A stretch of 17,589 bases of DNA from positions 1 through 17,589 of the forward strand of contig JAAYLF010000005.1 in the NCBI GenBank assembly GCA_012522035.1, given 5' to 3'. The notes under the pieces were generated by a model, which saw only the letters and a list, made by a program, of their open reading frames with translations, ran no database searches and had not been told where the DNA came from. The DNA comes from Clostridiaceae bacterium. GTDB taxonomy: Bacteria; Bacillota; Clostridia; UBA1212; DUPL01. Shown here piece by piece: positions 13,415-17,589 of the stretch. A program made the position numbers and the translations under genes. Position 1 is the first letter of the stretch, and every line of letters begins with the position of its first letter.

Positions 13415-14146
13415 ATGGTTTACTACGGAAAAAGCGATATTGGCCACAAAAGGCTGTCAAATGAGGACTGTTACGGTTGGTATATATGTGATGAGAGCGA
13501 AATGTCTTTCTTCATCATTGCTGATGGTATGGGAGGATATAATGCCGGCGAAGTGGCAAGCAGCATGGCCGTAGAGAGGTTTCTTGATGCTGCAAGAAAA
13601 TACAAGGGCAGCAAATCAAAAAGATCAGTTAGGAACTTTGCAATCAACACGCTCAAGGAAATCAACTGTGCAATATATGATGCGTCCAATGATAATTACA
13701 ATTATGCCGGAATGGGAACAACATCTGTAATCTCCATAATAACTCCTAATTACATCATTGTTGCCAATGTCGGTGACAGTCGTGCATATTTTCTATCCGA
13801 CAGCGAAAGAAAGCAGCTAACCATCGATCATTCATATATCGAGTATTTAATAAGGAACGGCCTTCTTGACAGGGATTTGGCCAAGGAACACCCTGACAGA
13901 AACATAATTACGAGGGCTTTGGGGGTTGCACCCGAAATTGCAGTGGATACTTTCGAACTTACGTATAAAGAAGGGGATCTTTTAATAATGTGCTCGGACG
14001 GTCTCAATTCCATGGTAAGTGACGAGATGATATATAAAATTGCGAGCAAGTACGAATCTCCCGAGGAGATTTGTGACAACCTCATTAATGAGGCAAAGAT
14101 AAACGGCGGAAACGACAATATAACCATTATTGTAGTCCGCCTGTAA
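13415..14146 (+). CDS. stp: PP2C-family serine/threonine phosphatase (Stp/PrpC)
   Basis: This metal-dependent phosphatase reverses phosphorylation by the neighbouring kinase PrkC. The 243-residue product carries the PP2C motifs in order: NED (16-18), IADGMGGYNAGE with metal-binding D37 and G38, MGTTS (100-104), VGDSRAY with D121, SDGLNSMVSD with metal ligand D195, and GGNDN with D234. Length matches bacterial Stp/PrpC and there is no membrane segment. ATG 13415 is 3 bases after the rlmN second-frame stop, with a GGTG-type weak site inside the rlmN end, so translation is probably coupled to ribosomes finishing rlmN. If ribosomes stop at the rlmN frameshift (13301), coupling into stp could be weakened. 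prkC follows 15 bases later. Confidence 0.96.
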   Translation: MVYYGKSDIGHKRLSNEDCYGWYICDESEMSFFIIADGMGGYNAGEVASSMAVERFLDAARKYKGSKSKRSVRNFAINTLKEINCAIYDASNDNYNYAGMGTTSVISIITPNYIIVANVGDSRAYFLSDSERKQLTIDHSYIEYLIRNGLLDRDLAKEHPDRNIITRALGVAPEIAVDTFELTYKEGDLLIMCSDGLNSMVSDEMIYKIASKYESPEEICDNLINEAKINGGNDNITIIVVRL

Positions 14147-14161
14147 AAATGGAGGTAAGTG

Positions 14162-16396
14162 ATGAACAACTCTATTGAGGGTTTCATGCTAAACAAAAAA
14201 TATAGATTGATTGAAAGAATCGGTCTTGGCGGAACTGCCATTGTGTTCAAGGGAGAGGATGTCAGGACCGGGGAAACTGTTGCCATTAAAATATTGAAGG
14301 AGGAATATGCCCAGGATGAGGAGTTCATAAGGCGGTTCAGAAAGGAAGCAGAAGCTGCCATGAAGCTGAATCATCCCAATATTGTATCCGTAAAGGATAT
14401 AGGGCAGGATGGCAACGTAATATACATTGTAATGGAATACGTGGACGGGGTCACATTAAAAGACTATATCGACGCCATGCAGTACATATCATGGCAGGAC
14501 ACCTTGGTTATAGCAAAACAGATTCTTGAAGCTGTGGATCATGCCCATGAAAAACAGATAATACACAGGGATATAAAGCCCATGAATATAATGGTGTCGG
14601 ATTCTTCTGTAATAAAGCTAACCGACTTTGGCATAGCAAGGGCGGTAAGCAATTCTACGATACAGGCAAACGACAACAGTGCGGGCAGTGTACACTACCT
14701 GTCCCCCGAACAGGCAAGAGGCGGTTTTGTAGATGAACGTTCCGACATCTACTCCATAGGAATTACATTGTACGAACTCATAACCGGAGTGGTGCCTTTT
14801 GATGGCGATTCCCATATTTCAATCGCACTGAAACATCTGGATGGAAAGATAATTCCTCCAAAAGAAGTGGACCCGGAAATACCCAAAGGTGTCAACGACC
14901 TTATAGTCATGGCCACAAGAAAGGATCCGGGAAAAAGGTTCCAATCTGCAAGAGACATGCTGTCAAGGCTGTACAAGGTTATTGAAAATCCTCATCATTC
15001 CTTCCTGGAGGAGGAAGATGGACTTTCCTACGAGCCGGTTGAAACGGTACTGATGGAAAGTGCAGTAAAAGAAGTTGAAGAGGTTGAAGAAACGGTCGCC
15101 GAGCCGGAATATCCTTATGTTAATACCGCAGAGATTGTAAGAAACGTGACAATGAAAACCATCACGTACATCATTTCAATCCTTGCGGGCATTGTTGCTC
15201 TCATTTTCATTGCGGGTCTTACCAGCAGAATGAATGCAAATATTAACGGACTGGTTTCTGAAAGGTATGTTATAGAGAATTATGTCGGACTGCGTGCCGA
15301 TGATGTTGTACCCATACTTAAGGAATATGGGATAAATGTGGTACAGAATATTGTAAATGACGACATCCTTCCTTCCGGATATATCGTCTCACAGAATGTG
15401 GAGGCAGGAACGTCCATCAAGAAGGGCGACAAGCTGCAAATCGAGGTATCAGGAGGAGAAGGAGATTTTGTTCTTGAAGACTATAAAAACGAAGATTACA
15501 GACTTGTGGAACAGGCGCTTGAATCAAAAGGTGTGAAAACGGAAATCAGGGAAGTTACCAGCAACTCGGTGGAAGCTGGCAAGATTGTCCGTACTTCTCC
15601 TGCAGCCAATGCTATTGTATCCCCTGGAGATACAGTTATTCTATACAAGAGCATTGGTATTATGAGCAAGAAGGTTACTGTGCCAAACTTAATAGGCCTT
15701 ACCCTTGAAGAAGCCATACAGGAGCTGGAGAGGCTTAATCTGAAAACCGGAAGGGTATATCCATTCCCTGATTCAGACATAACGGATTTGTTCCCTGATT
15801 ACACGCCTGCACCAACCCCAACTCCAACTCCCACACCAACCGCTCGTGTGGGAACTGAAACGCCAACACCCGAGGTTCCTGAAACGGAGGAGCCTTCATC
15901 AACACCAACTCCAACTCCTCCTGGAACGGAAGAGGAAACACCCACTCCTTCATCTACGTATGAAGAGGAGTATTACGAGTTGTTCAATACTCCGGAACCA
16001 ACGGAAGGTACACCGGAACCAACAGAACCGACTCCGGAGCCGACGCCCACCAAGGATCCTGGCAGGCTTTATGCATCGGACAAGGTGGTGTATCAGTATC
16101 CTGCTCCTGGTACTACTTTGAATGAGTACGAGTTTGTTGATTTGTATTTCTATGATTTTGAGAGCCTGAGGGAGTATGAGGAGTGTATCCTGCTTTATCC
16201 TTATGGTGTTGCATCAGGTAGAGTGCATGTCAGAATTGAAAGCACACCTGCAGATGGACTTCTCTCTATCCTGGTAGACGGCTATTTTGATGAATCCGAC
16301 TTCCCGATAAAATACAAGGTGCCAAAGTCTTTTAGAGGAAAGACAAAGGTCGTAATCAGACTTAACAGAAATCCTTACATGGAACAACACGTATGA
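14162..16396 (+). CDS. prkC: PASTA-domain serine/threonine protein kinase PrkC with a split third PASTA repeat
   Basis: PrkC is a transmembrane Hanks-type kinase that senses wall fragments or lipid II through PASTA repeats. Residue numbers count from the upstream GTG 14159 (subtract 1 for ATG 14162). The kinase domain (about 14-272) has GLGGT (22-26), catalytic K44, HRD (136-138) with N143, and DFG (156-158). An acidic juxtamembrane stretch (about 284-316) precedes one membrane helix (334-354). Outside are PASTA1 (about 368-432), PASTA2 (about 437-500) and PASTA3 (505-540 plus 634-666), the last interrupted by a Thr/Pro/Glu-rich segment (541-633). An unrecognised beta-rich tail of about 80 residues ends the protein. 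GGAGG (14151-14155) suits ATG 14162. The stop overlaps rsgA as ATGA. Confidence 0.95.
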   Translation: MNNSIEGFMLNKKYRLIERIGLGGTAIVFKGEDVRTGETVAIKILKEEYAQDEEFIRRFRKEAEAAMKLNHPNIVSVKDIGQDGNVIYIVMEYVDGVTLKDYIDAMQYISWQDTLVIAKQILEAVDHAHEKQIIHRDIKPMNIMVSDSSVIKLTDFGIARAVSNSTIQANDNSAGSVHYLSPEQARGGFVDERSDIYSIGITLYELITGVVPFDGDSHISIALKHLDGKIIPPKEVDPEIPKGVNDLIVMATRKDPGKRFQSARDMLSRLYKVIENPHHSFLEEEDGLSYEPVETVLMESAVKEVEEVEETVAEPEYPYVNTAEIVRNVTMKTITYIISILAGIVALIFIAGLTSRMNANINGLVSERYVIENYVGLRADDVVPILKEYGINVVQNIVNDDILPSGYIVSQNVEAGTSIKKGDKLQIEVSGGEGDFVLEDYKNEDYRLVEQALESKGVKTEIREVTSNSVEAGKIVRTSPAANAIVSPGDTVILYKSIGIMSKKVTVPNLIGLTLEEAIQELERLNLKTGRVYPFPDSDITDLFPDYTPAPTPTPTPTPTARVGTETPTPEVPETEEPSSTPTPTPPGTEEETPTPSSTYEEEYYELFNTPEPTEGTPEPTEPTPEPTPTKDPGRLYASDKVVYQYPAPGTTLNEYEFVDLYFYDFESLREYEECILLYPYGVASGRVHVRIESTPADGLLSILVDGYFDESDFPIKYKVPKSFRGKTKVVIRLNRNPYMEQHV
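15794..16060 (+). repeat. Low-complexity Thr-Pro-Glu coding tract in prkC
   Basis: The tract consists of imperfect repeats of CCAACT/CCAACA/CCGGAA-like units encoding PTPTPTP, TPTPE and EPTPE runs. It lies inside the third PASTA repeat. Such tracts vary in length by slippage and form extended, often glycosylated, extracellular linkers. The same style of linker occurs at 1345-1440 in the surface protein. Confidence 0.8.
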
Positions 16397-17277
16397 GAGA
16401 TGCGGTAATTGTAAAGGGAGTCGGAGGTCTGTATACTGTAAGGAAAGATGGAAAATCATACGTCTGCAGGGCAAGAGGAATATTCAGAAAGGAAGCATTA
16501 TCTCCTGTTATAGGGGATTATGTTGAGATTTCGGAAATAGATGAAGAAAAGATGGAGGCGGTCATTGACGAGGTTTTTGAAAGAAAAAACAAGCTCGTTC
16601 GCCCCAATGTTGCCAATGTGGATCAGCTGGCAATAGTAATATCTCCAATTTTCCCAAAGCCTGATTTTCTTTTAATAGACAGGCTCATTGTTACTGCCTT
16701 GTACAAGGAGATAGAACCCCTTCTTGTAATAAACAAGGCGGACCAGGACAGGCTTGCATGCGAAAAAATACGTGAAGAATACAAAAATGCTCTTGAAAAC
16801 ATTGCCATTACCTGTGCTGTTACTGGAGAAGGCATCGATGCACTTAAATGCCTTTTGAAGGACAAGATAACTGTAATGTGCGGCCAGTCAGGTGTGGGCA
16901 AGTCTACAATACTTAACAGCATTCTTGAGACACAAGTCATGGAGACGGGAGATATTAGCGACAAGACAAAAAGAGGTAAACATACCACAAGGCATTCGGA
17001 AATGTTTTCACTAAAAGAAATGGAAGGTTATGTTATAGATTCACCTGGTTTCAGCATGTATGAGCTGGACGATCTAGAACCGATTGAGCTGCAGAAATAC
17101 TATCCGGAACTGAATGGAAAAACTTTTTGCAAATTCCAGGACTGCAGCCATACCAAAGAGGTTGGATGCATGGTGGAGGAGCTGATTGAAAAAGGTCTGT
17201 TTCCTGAAGGAAGGTATGACCGATACAAATACATTTATGAAGAGCTTAGGGAAAAGGAGCTCAACAAGTACAAATAG
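16393..17277 (+). CDS. rsgA: Small ribosomal subunit biogenesis GTPase RsgA
   Basis: RsgA is a circularly permuted GTPase that checks late 30S maturation near the decoding centre. The 294-residue product has an N-terminal OB fold (about 1-70), then motifs in permuted order: G4 NKAD (114-117), G1 GQSGVGKS (164-171), a switch region with GKHTTRH (196-201) and G3 DSPG (216-219). A C-terminal zinc module C246-x4-C251-x-H253-x5-C259 follows. Length and layout are typical. ATG 16393 overlaps the prkC stop by 4 bases (ATGA), showing translational coupling. In Firmicutes, RsgA-type GTPases are known PrkC substrates, so this adjacency may be functional as well as positional. Confidence 0.97.
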   Translation: MRDAVIVKGVGGLYTVRKDGKSYVCRARGIFRKEALSPVIGDYVEISEIDEEKMEAVIDEVFERKNKLVRPNVANVDQLAIVISPIFPKPDFLLIDRLIVTALYKEIEPLLVINKADQDRLACEKIREEYKNALENIAITCAVTGEGIDALKCLLKDKITVMCGQSGVGKSTILNSILETQVMETGDISDKTKRGKHTTRHSEMFSLKEMEGYVIDSPGFSMYELDDLEPIELQKYYPELNGKTFCKFQDCSHTKEVGCMVEELIEKGLFPEGRYDRYKYIYEELREKELNKYK

Positions 17278-17296
17278 CTAATGAAAGGATGATTGT

Positions 17297-17589
17297 ATGA
17301 TTAAAATTGCACCCTCCATACTATCTGCGGATTTTGCCATATTGGGGGATGAAATAAGGAAGATAGAGGAAGCTGGAGCGGACATGGTCCATATTGACGT
17401 GATGGATGGTCATTACGTACCAAACCTCACCATAGGCCTGCCAGTAATAAAGTCCATAAGGAAGATAACCAAACTGCCCTTTGACGTCCATCTAATGATA
17501 GACAATGCAGAACAATATCTGGAACACTATTACGAAGCCGGAGCGGATATCATAACCGTGCATGCAGAAGCCGTCAAACATATTCACAG
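17297..17589 (+). CDS. rpe: Ribulose-phosphate 3-epimerase (partial, runs off the right edge)
   Basis: Rpe interconverts ribulose 5-phosphate and xylulose 5-phosphate in the pentose phosphate pathway. About 97 residues are visible: the TIM-barrel opening IAPSILSADF (S8), HIDVMDGHYVPN with metal ligands H32 and D34 and catalytic D37, and PFDVHLMI with metal ligand H65. This is under half of the usual 215-220 residues, and the gene is open at the window end. AAAGGATGA (17284-17292) precedes ATG 17297. It follows rsgA by 19 bases, the conserved rsgA-rpe order of Firmicutes. Confidence 0.95.
   Translation, partial: MIKIAPSILSADFAILGDEIRKIEEAGADMVHIDVMDGHYVPNLTIGLPVIKSIRKITKLPFDVHLMIDNAEQYLEHYYEAGADIITVHAEAVKHIH

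Noticed and set aside
15794..16060. CRISPR-like or tandem intergenic repeat
   Set aside because: The repetition follows codons for Thr-Pro-Glu in frame with prkC, with no constant spacer or repeat length.
1..17589. Mobile element, prophage or defence island
   Set aside because: No transposase, integrase, terminal repeats, toxin-antitoxin or nuclease genes were found; gene content and order to the right are core chromosomal.

Overview
The window looks like chromosomal DNA from a low-to-mid GC Gram-positive anaerobe of the class Clostridia. The block priA-def-fmt-rlmN-stp-prkC-rsgA-rpe is a Clostridia/Firmicutes hallmark. Ribosome binding sites are strong AGGAGG types, promoters are clear sigma-A types, and secreted proteins carry Thr-Pro linkers like those of cellulolytic clostridia (Acetivibrio/Ruminiclostridium relatives). 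The genus is an inference. I see no tRNA, rRNA, CRISPR array, insertion sequence or prophage.

Layout. Positions 1-217 hold a terminator region. 218-1549 is an exported, membrane-anchored surface protein with carbohydrate-binding-like domains. 1621-3272 (minus) is an Lrp/AsnC regulator translationally coupled to a class I aminotransferase, with a small membrane protein of unknown function upstream (3334-3849, minus). 3979-4737 is a stand-alone hisF that shares a divergent promoter region with the membrane protein gene. 4768-5862 (minus) is an N-acetylhexosamine 1-kinase-like APH-fold kinase. Divergent to it are a small universal-stress-protein-like gene (6058-6492) and then a membrane-bound polysaccharide deacetylase-like protein (6590-7357).

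From 7449 to the right edge all genes are on the plus strand and concern genome maintenance, translation and signalling. They are a tandem OB-fold SSB-like protein, a small P-loop protein, the primosomal helicase PriA, peptide deformylase, methionyl-tRNA formyltransferase, the 23S rRNA/tRNA A2503/A37 methyltransferase RlmN, the PP2C phosphatase Stp, the PASTA kinase PrkC, the ribosome-assembly GTPase RsgA and the start of ribulose-phosphate epimerase. Def and Fmt work on the formyl group of initiator Met. RlmN and RsgA act on the ribosome. Stp and PrkC are an opposing phosphatase/kinase pair, and PrkC faces the cell wall.

Most notable points. (1) rlmN carries a one-base frameshift near 13284-13290 that puts the C-terminal methyl-carrier cysteine out of frame. 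(2) The third PASTA repeat of PrkC is split by about 93 residues of Thr/Pro/Glu-rich sequence. (3) rsmB and the zinc peptidase usually found between fmt and rlmN are absent. (4) A tandem-OB SSB-like gene and a tiny P-loop gene sit directly before priA, each with its own promoter, and those promoters move the likely starts downstream. (5) The deacetylase has a non-canonical catalytic motif 1. I found no clearly new multi-gene system. The SSB-like/P-loop/PriA group and the split-PASTA kinase are the best candidates for new biology.
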